The translations under genes and the position numbers were made by a program. Shown here piece after piece: positions 45,864-54,821 of a stretch of DNA of 64,000 nt (the first letter of the stretch is position 1; each line of letters begins with the position of its first letter). A model generated the notes under the pieces. It was not told where the DNA came from. It searched no databases and was given only the letters and a program-made list of their open reading frames with translations. Source of the DNA: Actinomycetota bacterium (GTDB lineage Bacteria > Actinomycetota > Acidimicrobiia > Acidimicrobiales > AC-14); NCBI GenBank assembly GCA_040754375.1, contig JBFMCT010000010.1, forward strand, positions 1 to 64,000, given 5' to 3'.

Positions 45864-46235
45864 CTTTCCGACATTCTGCGCTTGATCGATGAACGCGAGC
45901 GGTCGCGAGAGCGGGCAGTCTGATCGCCCTGGAGGCGCTGGCCGGGGTTCGACGACCAGCGCGGGCCTTGCCCTACGAGCGCCTGAGGAACTCGCAACGT
46001 GTACTTGGTGATCATCGTGGACGAGAAGAACGAGACCGTCCACGGCCATCACCTACGCGATCTCAACAGGGCTTACGGCCTCACATGACCCCGGTCGCGG
46101 GGTGATCTGCACGCCTCCCGACGCTCGCTGACGGTACGAGCGGGCATCGGATCGCCTCCCGGGCATCGTCCTCGCTCCGACCGTCCGTCGATTTGGCACC
46201 CGCTTTTCTCGTCCCGAGGTCAACTCGTCCAGGTT
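45864..46235. other. Accessory intergenic stretch with a short orphan frame
   Basis: A short frame near 46000-46086 (VYLVIIVDEKNETVHGHHLRDLNRAYGLT) has natural-looking composition but is only 29 codons and may be a gene remnant. Nothing else is supported here. Confidence 0.3.
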
Positions 46236-46491
46236 TCAGCCGTGCGGGTAGTCGGGCAGCCCCGACGAGTCGAGCTCGGTGCGTAGCTGACGGATGAACC
46301 GCACGGCGAAGGAACGGCCGGCCTCCGCCCGGAGACGCGCCGAACCGGTCGCCTGCCCAGCGCGTAATCGGGACGACCTCGCCATCAGCGAGCGATTCGG
46401 GGAGCGGCGGAGGCCCGTGATCGAGCACCCACTCGCTCCAGTCGCTCATCCACTCCCACTCGAACGACGGAGGCTGCACGCCGACCATCAT
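46236..46491 (-). pseudogene. Frameshifted small hypothetical gene
   Basis: From ATG 46491 the frame reads MMVGVQPPSFEWEWMSDWSEWVLDHGPPPLPESLADGEVVPITRWAGDRF. After a 1-base shift near 46330 the next frame continues naturally: ARLRAEAGRSFAVRFIRQLRTELDSSGLPDYPHG and a stop at 46236. The joined ~83-residue product looks like one protein. I do not recognise it. Either decay or a sequence error explains the shift. Confidence 0.5.
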
Positions 46492-46515
46492 CCCCGGCCT
46501 GGCACCCTGGTAGCA

Positions 46516-47331
46516 GTGGGGGTGGAAGCGATCGCACTCAAGGCGCTCATCCGGGGCAGCGTCGACGCCGCGGTGAAGTCGTCATTCGCACCGAGCGAAG
46601 CGAAGGCGCTGGCCCTCGACGCCCACGACAGCGTTGCCGCCGTACTCGTCGTCCGCCGTCGTCGTGACGATGCTTGGATCGTTGATGTCGTGACGTTTGT
46701 TGAGGAGGACGGCACGTGGACCGACGTCGGATCCGGAGGAGGGACCTGGGGTGATCTGCCACTCGACCGCGATCCACGTGCTGCGCCGTCGTTGGGACCG
46801 GTTTCGATAGGCTGGTCCGTGGTCGGTGACGATGGGCTGGTCACCGTCGGCGGGTTGGTGATCGGCGCGGTCGACTCGGTGGAAGTCGCCGTCGGTGATC
46901 AGACTCGCCGTGTTGCTATCCGGCCCGACTCAGCAGGGTTCGTCGTCGCCATTGCCGCGCCCGACGATCAAGACATGGAAGCCATCGACGTCCGTGCGAT
47001 CGATCGCAACGGCGCCGTCGTCCACAGTTCGGCCGCTTGGCGGGTGGAACGAGAAGTAGCCCGGCCCGGCGTGAGCGTTGCGGACGCTCTTCGGCTCCCG
47101 AACGGAACCACAGCGACCGTCCGAGGTGTGCTGCTTGCCGTGCCCGGCCAGGGACCACTGTTGTGCGACGACGTAGATCCGGGTCCGCCGCCGCGATGTC
47201 GGGGGGCGGCCCTTCAGCTCGACACGACCGCTCCGCTGCCACCGACCACGATGGAAGGCGGCGCGATCTCAGCCTTCATGGTGGTGGTGTCGGGAGTCGT
47301 GCACGACGGAGTTCTGACGCCAGCCGAATAG
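46516..47331 (+). CDS. Hypothetical protein of the accessory region
   Basis: The 271-residue product has an N-terminal helical part (VEAIALKALIRGSVDAAVKSSFAPSEAKALALDAHDSVAAVLVVRRRRDDAWIVDVVTFVEEDGTW) and then a beta-rich region that looks like an immunoglobulin-like or carbohydrate-binding fold (VGGLVIGAVDSVEVAVGDQTRRVAIRPDSAGFVVAI). I do not recognise a family. I chose the GTG at 46516; the longer frame overlaps the divergent frameshifted gene. Confidence 0.55.
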   Translation: MGVEAIALKALIRGSVDAAVKSSFAPSEAKALALDAHDSVAAVLVVRRRRDDAWIVDVVTFVEEDGTWTDVGSGGGTWGDLPLDRDPRAAPSLGPVSIGWSVVGDDGLVTVGGLVIGAVDSVEVAVGDQTRRVAIRPDSAGFVVAIAAPDDQDMEAIDVRAIDRNGAVVHSSAAWRVEREVARPGVSVADALRLPNGTTATVRGVLLAVPGQGPLLCDDVDPGPPPRCRGAALQLDTTAPLPPTTMEGGAISAFMVVVSGVVHDGVLTPAE

Positions 47332-47363
47332 GGTCCGTGTGGCCCAGGAGAAGTTGACCAGGC

Positions 47364-47735
47364 CTACTTGTGCTGCACGGCTGGCTGCATGTCGACCAAC
47401 GGGTGGACATGGGCGATGGCACGCCCGTGCTGGGTGAGCCCGGCCCACTGGACCGCACCGGCAGTCCCGACGACGATGTGGGCCTCGTTGGTGCCGTTCT
47501 CGATGATGATCCCGTACTCGCGTCCTTGGGCGTAAGGGCCCGCGTTCACGGGGTTGCCGTGCTGGCCGACGAACGTCGTGACCGGGTCGGGTGCGTTACC
47601 GGGGACCGGGTCGAGGGCGTTGAGGGTGTTCAGCTGGCCAGCAGCCAGGTCCTCGAGAAAGCGGACGAGGTGGTCGAGGGATGAAGGACTGCGATTGCGT
47701 TCGCTGGGAGCGGTTGGCGGCCCGTAGACTCAGTT
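47364..47735 (-). pseudogene. 5'-truncated gene remnant beside tRNA-Ile
   Basis: After a TGA near 47736 the minus strand keeps one open frame without a start codon until GTG 47549: PTAPSERNRSPSSLDHLVRFLEDLAAGQLNTLNALDPVPGN ... PDPVTTFVGQHGNPVNAGPYAQGREYGIIIENGTNEAHIVVGTAGAVQWAGLTQHGRAIAHVHPLVDMQPAVQHK. The composition is convincing as the C-terminal part of a larger protein whose front is lost. I do not recognise the family. Confidence 0.5.
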
Positions 47736-47863
47736 CCGATGAGGCAACCAGCTCCCGCGCAGCCGAAGTCTACGGCTACAGTTATGGGCTGTACTAGCGC
47801 TGTGCTTGGGCTCCAGGGGCCTTTCCGGAGGCATCGAAAGTGCCTCTGACCAGCATGTTTGCT

Positions 47864-47940
47864 GGGGCTATAGCTCAGTCGGTTAGAGCGCATCCCTGAT
47901 AAGGATGAGGTCGCAAGTTCGATTCTTGCTAGCCCCACCA
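47864..47940 (+). tRNA. tRNA-Ile (GAT), CCA encoded
   Basis: A full cloverleaf is visible: acceptor ggggcta paired with tagcccc, D-arm gctcagtcggttagagc, anticodon stem catcc-ctgataa-ggatg (anticodon GAT), T-arm gcaag-ttcgatt-cttgc, and an encoded CCA end. Confidence 0.97.
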
Positions 47941-48077
47941 TGAGCACGATTCGTCGAGGCCTGCTGGCTGTTGGCCTGGCCAGCATCGTGGCCGCCGTCT
48001 TGAGGCTGCGCGGGCCCTCGGGGGTCCCGCCCCAGCGAGGCGGCTGGCGGGAGCTGTCCGGCACGGAGCTGAAGTAG
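47940..48077 (+). CDS. Small membrane-anchored protein starting in the tRNA CCA end
   Basis: This 45-residue frame begins at ATG 47940, whose A is the last base of the tRNA CCA. It encodes a basic start, a helix (LLAVGLASIVAAVLRL) and a tail GPSGVPPQRGGWRELSGTELK. The codon bias is that of the core genome and it ends 4 bp before the next gene. It has no separate ribosome site, because the tRNA occupies that position, so translation would be leaderless or depend on RNA processing. Confidence 0.55.
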   Translation: MSTIRRGLLAVGLASIVAAVLRLRGPSGVPPQRGGWRELSGTELK

Positions 48078-48081
48078 GCCA

Positions 48082-49104
48082 GTGCGCGCCGTAGTGGTGG
48101 GCTCCGGCACGGTCGGGGCCCGGGCCGGGCGCCAGCTGCTGTTCCTGGGCCACCTCGACGACGTGGTGGTGGTCGACGCCTACCCTGCGAGGGCGGCGGC
48201 CGTGGCCGAGTCGTTCGGACGTCCGGCCCGAGCGGTCGACGGCAACGGCCTGGCCTCGCTGGAACCGGGTGACGTGGCCCTGCTGGCAACCCCCAACAAC
48301 CACCGGGCCCTGGCCGAGGAGGCCCTCGAGCGGGGGGCGCACGTCGTGTCGGTGGGCGACGGCCCCGACGACGTACGCGCCCTGCTGGCTCTTGACGCGG
48401 CCGCCCGCGCCCAGGGCCTCAACGTGGTCGTCGGCGCCGGCTTCGCACCCGGGCTGACGTGCGTCCTGGCTGCCCTGGCCGCCCGGGCCTTCGAGCGCGT
48501 GGTCGAGATCAGGGTGGCCAAGGTGGGCACGGGCGGGCCGGCCTGCGGGCGCCAGCAGCAGGCCGCCCTCAAAGGCGAGGCCCTCGACTGGCGCGACGGC
48601 CAGTGGCACGGGCGCCGGGCCGGTTCGGGACGTGAGCAGTGCTGGTTCCCCGACCCGGTGCGGGGGATCGACTGCTACCGGGCCTCCCTGGCCGACGCCG
48701 TGCTGCTCCACCATGCGTTCCCCGAGGCCGAGAGGGTGTCGGCCCGCCTCGGGGCCAGCCGCCGCGACCGGCTGGCGGCCCACCTGCCGCTGCGGCCCAA
48801 GGTCGACCCCGAGGGCGAGCTCGGCGCCGTGCGCGTCGAGGTCAGGGGCGCCCAGGGCGTAGCCCTCGACGACCGGGTGCTGGGGGCGGTCGACCGCCCG
48901 GCTGTGGCCGCCGGAGCGGTGGCCGCCATGGCCGCCCGCTGGGCCCTCGACGGCCGCCTGTCCGGTCCCGGGGCGTCGGGCCTGGCCGGCCTCGTCGAGC
49001 CCGGCCCTTTCCTGGCCGCCCTGGCCGAACGGGGCGTCAAGGTGGCTGTGTTCGAGGGCAGCGAGCACGGCAACGGCAACCCCCTGCCCTCCCCGTCCGC
49101 CTGA
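48082..49104 (+). CDS. Saccharopine-dehydrogenase-like Rossmann-fold oxidoreductase
   Basis: The 340-residue product starts with VVVGSGTVGARAGRQLLFLGH and VVVDAYPARAAAVAESFGRPARAVDGNGLASLEPGDVALLATPNNH, a classical NAD(P)-binding fold of the saccharopine-dehydrogenase/homospermidine-synthase type, followed by a larger catalytic domain (VVVGAGFAPGLTCVLAALAARAFERVVEIRVAKVG). The substrate cannot be inferred. It follows tRNA-Ile and the small protein by 4 bp. Confidence 0.82.
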   Translation: MRAVVVGSGTVGARAGRQLLFLGHLDDVVVVDAYPARAAAVAESFGRPARAVDGNGLASLEPGDVALLATPNNHRALAEEALERGAHVVSVGDGPDDVRALLALDAAARAQGLNVVVGAGFAPGLTCVLAALAARAFERVVEIRVAKVGTGGPACGRQQQAALKGEALDWRDGQWHGRRAGSGREQCWFPDPVRGIDCYRASLADAVLLHHAFPEAERVSARLGASRRDRLAAHLPLRPKVDPEGELGAVRVEVRGAQGVALDDRVLGAVDRPAVAAGAVAAMAARWALDGRLSGPGASGLAGLVEPGPFLAALAERGVKVAVFEGSEHGNGNPLPSPSA

Positions 49105-49255
49105 CCGCTCCCCGTCGGCGGGCCCGTCGCCCGCGGCCCGCGCCCGGCCCCCTCCCGCCGCCCGTCGCCCGCCGCCCGCTCCCCGTCGCCCGTCGCCCGG
49201 CCCCCCTGCCCGTCGCCCGCTGCCCGTCGCCTGACCGGTCGGCTCCGGCCGCCGG
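49105..49255. repeat. C/G-rich low-complexity cccgtcgcc repeats
   Basis: Between the dehydrogenase and the glycosylase lie tandem variants of cccgtcgcc / cccgccgcc over about 120 bp. They code for nothing plausible and may be a slippage-prone spacer or a combined terminator region for the two convergent genes. Confidence 0.6.
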
Positions 49256-49261
49256 TCCAGA

Positions 49262-50095
49262 TCAGCGCACGAGGCGTGAGAGCCGGCGGTCGGCCAGCAC
49301 CTTGCCGCCGGTCTGGCAGGCCGGGCAGTAGGTGACCTCGTAGGACTCGTAGGACACCCGCCGCAGGCCCTCCCCGCAGCGGGGGCAGGGAGTGCCGTGG
49401 CGGCCGTGGACCACCCAGTGGTCGCCGACTTTGGTGGGCAGGCCGCCCGTGCGGCGCCGTTCGGCGGCCAGCCCATCGGCCAGCACGGCCCGCAGGGATT
49501 CAAGCAGGGCATCGCGCTGGCCGGGCGTCAGGCTGCGCAGGCTGTCGTAGGGGGAGAGGCCGGCCCGGTGGAGGGTGTCGTCGGTGTAGCCCCGCCCCAC
49601 CCCGGCGACAGTCCGCTGGTCCCGCAGGATGGTGTGCACCCGGCGGGAGTCCTCGCTGGCCCGAACGAAGTCGGCGAACTCGTCCGACAGTGGTTCGGGC
49701 CCGAGCCGGGCCAAGGGGCCTTCGTCCCCCTCGGCCAGCACCCACCACCCCGCCTTGCGTTCGGTGCCGAACTCCTTGAGCAGCACCGAGGCCCGTCCTG
49801 CGAACCGCCAGCGCACGACCGCCCCTTTGGGCCGGGTCGTCTTGGGCGGGTCCTCGATGTCGACCCGCCCGCCTTGGGACAGGTGGAAGGCGATGCGGGG
49901 CCCGCCCAGCTCGAACAGGGCGAACTTGCCTCGCCGCCCCACTCCCGTCACCCGCCGGCCGACGAGGGACTCGGGCGGGGGCACGGCCGTCTTCAGGGCC
50001 GAGAACTGCAACGGCGCCGCCCCCGAATAGACCGCCCCGCCTACGGCCTCCTCCAACCTCTCGGCCATGGCCTGTACCTCGGGCAATTCGGGCAC
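49262..50095 (-). CDS. Fpg/Nei-family DNA glycosylase (endonuclease VIII-like)
   Basis: From GTG 50095 the product begins PELPEVQAMAERLEEAVGG, so the catalytic Pro2 and Glu3 follow directly once the initiator is removed. It has the H2TH motif region (TVAGVGRGYTDDTLHRAGLSPYDSLRSL) and the C-terminal FPG zinc finger CPRCGEGLRRVSYESYEVTYCPACQ (C-x2-C-x16-C-x2-C). The family excises oxidised bases and nicks DNA. Starts upstream would move the catalytic proline inward. 277 residues fit the family. Confidence 0.93.
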   Translation of the reverse strand: MPELPEVQAMAERLEEAVGGAVYSGAAPLQFSALKTAVPPPESLVGRRVTGVGRRGKFALFELGGPRIAFHLSQGGRVDIEDPPKTTRPKGAVVRWRFAGRASVLLKEFGTERKAGWWVLAEGDEGPLARLGPEPLSDEFADFVRASEDSRRVHTILRDQRTVAGVGRGYTDDTLHRAGLSPYDSLRSLTPGQRDALLESLRAVLADGLAAERRRTGGLPTKVGDHWVVHGRHGTPCPRCGEGLRRVSYESYEVTYCPACQTGGKVLADRRLSRLVR

Positions 50096-50215
50096 CCCCC
50101 GAGGGTAAACCGCCCTCAAGGTGGCGGGTGGCCGTGCCGACACCGCGGGGTACCGGCGCGCGGCGACGGTGGGTCCCTCGACGGCGGCCCGAACGAACAA
50201 CGAGGAGACGACGCG

Positions 50216-50944
50216 ATGGACGACCACCTGTCGAAACGACCCGGGCGCGCAGCCTCCTTGACCGCCGGCGTACTGGCCGCCGCCGTGCTACTGGCCGCCT
50301 GCGGGGGTGGCGGGGAGGCGGCCGCGCCCACCACGACGTCCACCACCGTGCCCCAGGTCGAACTGGACAAGCGCAAGGCCGAGCAGGCCGTGCTGGCTGC
50401 CGCCGACCTGCCCGGCTATACCGACGATGCCGACGAGGACGAGGACGAGGGCGAGGACCTTGCGGGCGCCTCGGAGTGCGTCAGTGCCAGCGCCCTGCTG
50501 GTGGTCCTAGGCGAGACCGGCGACCCCCGGGGTGCGTCCTCGCCCACCCGCAGCAGCGGCGTGCACAGCGTGTCGTCGAGCGTGTCCTTCGCCGCGACCG
50601 AGGACGAGGCCGTGGCCGCGCTGGCCGTCGTCGAGGACGAGGTCACTGCCACCTGCCTGGGCAACGCCCTGGTGGCCGACATGGGGGCCACCCCAGGCTT
50701 CACCAACCCGAGGCTGACCACGTCCCGCCTGCCGGCGGTGCCGGCCGGCGACCAGCAAGCGGGCTTCCGCATGGTGCTGCGGGCCACTGCCGCCGGCCAG
50801 GTCCTGACGTTCAACTTCGACCAGACCTTCGTACGAGTGGGCCGGGGCGTAGCCGTCGTCTTCACGTTCTCCGAGGGGGCCACCTTCCCGAACACCGAAC
50901 GGTCCCGCCTCGTGACCGCCGTAGCCAGCCGCATGGCGGCCTGA
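50216..50944 (+). CDS. Secreted lipoprotein of unknown function
   Basis: The 242-residue product has a lipobox (AAVLLAACGGGGE near residue 29), a Thr/Ala linker, and a globular part with conserved-looking cysteines (ASECVSAS, TCLGNAL) and an acidic tandem run (DDADEDEDEGEDLAGA). It resembles other exported lipoproteins of actinobacteria without a named family. ATG start with a good site (cgaggagacgacgcg). It is divergent from the glycosylase. Confidence 0.7.
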   Translation: MDDHLSKRPGRAASLTAGVLAAAVLLAACGGGGEAAAPTTTSTTVPQVELDKRKAEQAVLAAADLPGYTDDADEDEDEGEDLAGASECVSASALLVVLGETGDPRGASSPTRSSGVHSVSSSVSFAATEDEAVAALAVVEDEVTATCLGNALVADMGATPGFTNPRLTTSRLPAVPAGDQQAGFRMVLRATAAGQVLTFNFDQTFVRVGRGVAVVFTFSEGATFPNTERSRLVTAVASRMAA

Positions 50945-50973
50945 GGATCGGCGCACCGGCCGGGGCCCGGCCG

Positions 50974-51975
50974 TCAGGCGAGCACGGAGCGGGGGACGAG
51001 GCCCTCGTCGGCCAACCAGGCGGCTGTGCGGGCCAGGGTCTCGGCTGCCGGACGGTAGCGCAGCCCCAGTTCGCGTTCGGCCCGCGACCCGTCGTAGCGG
51101 TGGCCGTGGAGCAGGGCGCGCAGCGACTCCCGGCAGACCAGCGGTGTGCGGTCCCGGGCCCGGGCCACTCCCTCGACCCCGGCCACCGCCACCTTGAGGG
51201 CGGCTGCCGGCACGAGGCGGGGAGGACGCACCCCGGGGGCCACCGCGGCCATGGCCGCCAGCAGTTCGTCACCGTCCAGCGAGCAGGCGTTGAGCAGGTA
51301 GCGCCTCCCCGCCACCCCGCGAGCCTCGGCCAGCAGGTGGCCCCGGGCGCAGTCGTCCACGTCGACCAGGCTGACGGTCGTCTCCACCCAGAACCGCAGC
51401 CGGCCCCGCAGGAAGGCCACCAGCACCTGGCCCGTACCCGTCGTCCGGCCCGGGCCCTGCACCGACGACGGGTTGACGTAGACGACGTCCACCCCCAGGG
51501 CCGCGGCCTCCCGGCGGACGGCCTGCTCGGCGTCCCACTTCGAGCGCTCGTACTCGGACAAGAACGTCCCCCGGTGCGCCGACTCCTCGTGGCCCAGGGC
51601 GCCGGTGGCCTCGCCGATGGTGACGGCCGACGACGTGTAGACCACTCGGCCCACCCCGGCGCGGGCCGCCGCAGCCACGCAGTTCACCGACCCGGCCATG
51701 TTCGTGTGGTGCATGGGCGACGGGTCGCGCAGGCAGAACTTGTTGACCCCGGCCACGTGGTAGACGGCGCCGCACCCCTGCATGGCCCGCTCCAGCGACG
51801 TCCCGTCGAGCACGTCACCCCGCACGGGCTCGGCCCCCGCGGCCACCAGTGCGGCCGCGGCCTGGTCCGAACGAGCCAGGCCTCTCACCTGCCGCCCGTC
51901 GGCCACCAGGTGACGGACCACGGCCGCTCCCACGATCCCGGTGCCTCCCGTGACCAGGACAGGGGGGCCGGGCAT
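50974..51975 (-). CDS. NAD(P)-dependent epimerase/dehydratase (extended SDR)
   Basis: The 333-residue product shows the extended SDR pattern: LVTGGTGIVGAAVVRHLV (nucleotide site), AVYHVAGVNKFCLRDPSPMHHTNMAGSVNCVAAAA, VVYTSSAVTIG (active-site Ser region), the catalytic YxxxK (EYERSKWDAE) and NPSSVQGPG. Such enzymes reduce or epimerise sugar nucleotides, flavonoids or sterols; the substrate is not clear. The start is the GGTGIVG-proximal ATG. It lies between the lipoprotein and the HAD gene. Confidence 0.9.
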   Translation of the reverse strand: MPGPPVLVTGGTGIVGAAVVRHLVADGRQVRGLARSDQAAAALVAAGAEPVRGDVLDGTSLERAMQGCGAVYHVAGVNKFCLRDPSPMHHTNMAGSVNCVAAAARAGVGRVVYTSSAVTIGEATGALGHEESAHRGTFLSEYERSKWDAEQAVRREAAALGVDVVYVNPSSVQGPGRTTGTGQVLVAFLRGRLRFWVETTVSLVDVDDCARGHLLAEARGVAGRRYLLNACSLDGDELLAAMAAVAPGVRPPRLVPAAALKVAVAGVEGVARARDRTPLVCRESLRALLHGHRYDGSRAERELGLRYRPAAETLARTAAWLADEGLVPRSVLA

Positions 51976-52046
51976 GGCCGAGCACGCTACCGCCGCACCC
52001 CGCCGCTACCGTGGCGGCCCACCTGGCCTGCGGCCCGGCCCGGCCG

Positions 52047-52835
52047 TCAGGTACGGGGCGATGAACCGCTGGCGGTGGCGCCGGGGTAGGGGCCGAGCAG
52101 GGGGGGAAGGTCGGCCAGTGCTCCGACGTGGGGGTGGTCGACGGCCCCGCAGAACCCGTGGGGGTCGACGTGTACCGGCTGCAGGCCGGCGTTGCGGGCC
52201 CCTTTGACGTCGAAGTGCACGGTGTCGCCCACGTAAAGGCACCGTTCGGCCGCGATCTCGAGGGCCTCGAGTGCGTACCCGAAGATGCGGGGGTCGGGTT
52301 TGGCCACCCCCACCCGGTGGGAGTCGACCACGATGGCCACCTGGGCGGACTGGCCGTCGACCGCGCAGATCTGGCGGGTCTCGAGCTGTTCCTCCATGTC
52401 GCCTCCGGCGTTGGAGACGACGGCCAGCGGGTAGCCGGCGGCCTGGAGGGCCAGAAGGGCCCCCACTGCCCCCGGCGCGGCCACCCAGGGCGTGGCCAGG
52501 TAGACGTCGCGCAGGCGGGGCCGCACGGCGTCGACGTGTTCGTCGCCCACCCCGAAGTAGGTCGCCATGGTGGCGTCCAGCCCGGTCCAGTCGGGCTCGT
52601 CGAACGTGTCGACGCCCTCCATGATGCGGTCGACCTCGCCCATCAGGCGGTAGTGGTTGCGGTTGCAGGTCGCGTCGTCGGGCACGTCAGCCACGTAGGG
52701 GCCGACGGCCGCCCGGATGGCCTCCTGGTCGGGCAGCAGCAGCACCCCCCCGGCGTCGAGCACCACAGCCTCGATGGGCCCGGTCCATTGCTGTCGTGCC
52801 TCGTCACCCACGAATGACCATTGTCGCCCAGCCAC
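52047..52835 (-). CDS. HAD-superfamily hydrolase
   Basis: The 262-residue product has the HAD motifs: AVVLDAGGVLLLP (motif I, nucleophilic Asp, with Gly in place of the second Asp), LAVVSNAGG (motif II), VGVAKPDPRIFGYALE (motif III) and CLYVGDTVHFDVKGARNAGLQPVHVDP (motif IV). The missing second Asp suggests a variant acid/base residue. It may be a phosphatase or dehalogenase. The GTG start directly follows the CopCD stop, so it belongs to that transcript. Confidence 0.85.
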   Translation of the reverse strand: MAGRQWSFVGDEARQQWTGPIEAVVLDAGGVLLLPDQEAIRAAVGPYVADVPDDATCNRNHYRLMGEVDRIMEGVDTFDEPDWTGLDATMATYFGVGDEHVDAVRPRLRDVYLATPWVAAPGAVGALLALQAAGYPLAVVSNAGGDMEEQLETRQICAVDGQSAQVAIVVDSHRVGVAKPDPRIFGYALEALEIAAERCLYVGDTVHFDVKGARNAGLQPVHVDPHGFCGAVDHPHVGALADLPPLLGPYPGATASGSSPRT

Positions 52836-54821
52836 CTACCGGACCTGGATACGGAGGGGGACGAGGGCCACCGGCCGGCCCGGTTCAGCGACCACGATCG
52901 CCGCGGACCACGTTCCCGCCATGATGAACTTCATGTCGACGTCGTAGCGCCCGCCGGAGGCCTCCCGAGCCATGGCACTCACCCCCGGGTGCTCCATCTC
53001 GGGCATGTCGGCCGCGAAGCAGACCTGGGCCCCGGTCACGGGCCGGCCGTCGCGGCGCACGGCCAGGCGGAAGGTCGTGCCCTCCAGGCGGGGCGGGTCG
53101 GGCTCGGAGTCGACGGTGGCCGAGTACGCCGGGTCGGTCTCGCCTTCGGGGCAGGGGGCCCCGCTGCCCGCTCCCGAACGGCGGGTGTTGACCTCCATGG
53201 GCACTTCGACGGCGTCCGAGCCCGACTCGACCACGACGGTGACGGTCCAGATGCCGGCGATCGACAGGTCCCGCCCCGATCCTCGCCACCGCTGGTCGGC
53301 TGAGGCCTCGAGGTCGACAGCCGTGGGCGTCAGGTCGGGGTTGTCCTTGAGCTGGAAGCGCAGCGAGACCCGGTCGGCGCCCGCCGCCCGGCCGGTGTCG
53401 TAGTCGTCCACCTTTGCCTCGTAGCGGTTGAGCCCAGGCTGGCCGGGGGTGACCACCAGTTGGACACGGACCGTCGTGGCGAAGTCGCTCCCGGTCACGC
53501 TGATGGGAGCGGCGGCCGCGGCGGCCTCCTTCGATGCCGCGGCCACCAGGACCGACGGGGGGAAGCCGGCCATGACCGCGGTGGCGGCCAGCAGGGTGGC
53601 CCCCAACCCCACCTCGAGCCTCACGACCCGCCGGAAGCCGCCGGCGCCCCCCCCGGCAGCCGCCGGGACGTGGCGGAACCGCGCCCGTGCCCCCAGGGCC
53701 ACGAGTACGGCGAAGAGGCCGAGCTTGACCAGCAGGGCCAAGCCGAAGTCGGTGTTGACCAGCCGGTCCCACGCCCCCACCTGGTTGAGGGCACGGGCCG
53801 TCCCCGAGACCACCACGAGGGCCAGGGCCCAGGCGGCCACCGTGGAGAAGCGGCGGGCCAGGCCCCGGCCCCGGCCCGGGTCGCCCCGGCGCATGGCGGC
53901 CAGGAGCCAGACGAGCCCGCCCACCCACACGCCCACCGACACCATGTGCGACCACTGGGCCCCGACCGTGAACCACCGGGCCGACGAGGCGTCGGCGTGG
54001 CCCGCCAGGGCACGGGCCAGCATCGCCGCGGCCGCCCCCACACCCACGGCCACCAGCGGTGCCCGGTCGCGGCGTACGGCGGACCACGCCACGGCCGCCC
54101 CCGCGGCCAGCACGGCTACCGCCTGCACAGTCAGCTTGTGGCCGGTGGCCGACGAGAGCAAGTTGCCCAGGCTGGTCTCGGCCGACGCCCGCTGGTCGGC
54201 GACGGACAGCCCCACGCCCACAACGGCCGCGAGCCACGAAGCGGCCAGGGAGCGCCGGGGCAGGGAAGCAACGTCGGCCGCGACAGCCACCCCCACCACC
54301 GCCGCCCCCAGCATCAGCACCACGCCCGCGTAGAAGAGCCACCGGCCGGCCACACCGACGGGGGTGGGCGCGGGGGTATCCATCAGGACCACTCCGGCTT
54401 CGCCCGGCAGGGGGGCGGGCACTCCCACGCCGAACCCGACCGAGCCCGCCGTCGTGTGCCCGTCGATGGACGAGGTCGTCCGCCACGTGACCGTGTAGGC
54501 GCCCTGGTCGAGGCCCTCGAGCGTCACTCGCAACTGGTAGGGCTGGTCGGGAACGGGCTCGGGCTTGCCGGCCCGCACCTCCTTGCCCGACGAGTCGAGC
54601 ACCCGCACGGTGGTCAGGGCGAAGTCGGGTCTCTCGGTGAAGGCCAGGACCACCGAGCCCGGCGCCTCGGCCAGGCTCTCGCCGTCGGCCGGGTTGGAGG
54701 CCGCCAGCAGGGCGTGCCCCGACGCCGGGGCGCTGGCCAGTGCCATCCACAGGGCGGTCAGCAGCACGGCTGCCAGCGCGGCCGGCCCCCGCCCTCGGGG
54801 CCACCCCGCCCGGGCGGTCAC
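52836..54821 (-). CDS. CopC-CopD fusion, copper-resistance-type exported and membrane protein
   Basis: The 661-residue product has a signal peptide (PAALAAVLLTALWMALASAP), then a CopC domain whose mature start GHALLAASNPADGES and DGHTTAGSVGFGVG supply the Cu ligands, then a CopD-type membrane part (GRWLFYAGVVLMLGAAVVG, SHMVSVGVWVGGLVWLLAAMRR, RALNQVGAWDRLVNTDFGLALLVKLGLFAVLVALGA) and a C-terminal YtkA/FixH-like beta domain (YEAKVDDYDTGRAAGADRVSLRF). CopC/D take up or store copper at the envelope. GTG 54821 overlaps the next gene by 4 bp. Confidence 0.88.
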   Translation of the reverse strand: MTARAGWPRGRGPAALAAVLLTALWMALASAPASGHALLAASNPADGESLAEAPGSVVLAFTERPDFALTTVRVLDSSGKEVRAGKPEPVPDQPYQLRVTLEGLDQGAYTVTWRTTSSIDGHTTAGSVGFGVGVPAPLPGEAGVVLMDTPAPTPVGVAGRWLFYAGVVLMLGAAVVGVAVAADVASLPRRSLAASWLAAVVGVGLSVADQRASAETSLGNLLSSATGHKLTVQAVAVLAAGAAVAWSAVRRDRAPLVAVGVGAAAAMLARALAGHADASSARWFTVGAQWSHMVSVGVWVGGLVWLLAAMRRGDPGRGRGLARRFSTVAAWALALVVVSGTARALNQVGAWDRLVNTDFGLALLVKLGLFAVLVALGARARFRHVPAAAGGGAGGFRRVVRLEVGLGATLLAATAVMAGFPPSVLVAAASKEAAAAAAPISVTGSDFATTVRVQLVVTPGQPGLNRYEAKVDDYDTGRAAGADRVSLRFQLKDNPDLTPTAVDLEASADQRWRGSGRDLSIAGIWTVTVVVESGSDAVEVPMEVNTRRSGAGSGAPCPEGETDPAYSATVDSEPDPPRLEGTTFRLAVRRDGRPVTGAQVCFAADMPEMEHPGVSAMAREASGGRYDVDMKFIMAGTWSAAIVVAEPGRPVALVPLRIQVR

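Noticed and set aside
47864-47940. tRNA-Ile as the attachment site of the accessory island
   Set aside because: The island lies on the 5' side of the tRNA and no duplicate of the tRNA 3' end was seen at the other boundary.
49105-49255. Coding continuation of the saccharopine-dehydrogenase-like gene through the C/G-rich tract
   Set aside because: The dehydrogenase stop at 49104 is clear and the tract gives only Arg/Pro/Ala low-complexity frames.
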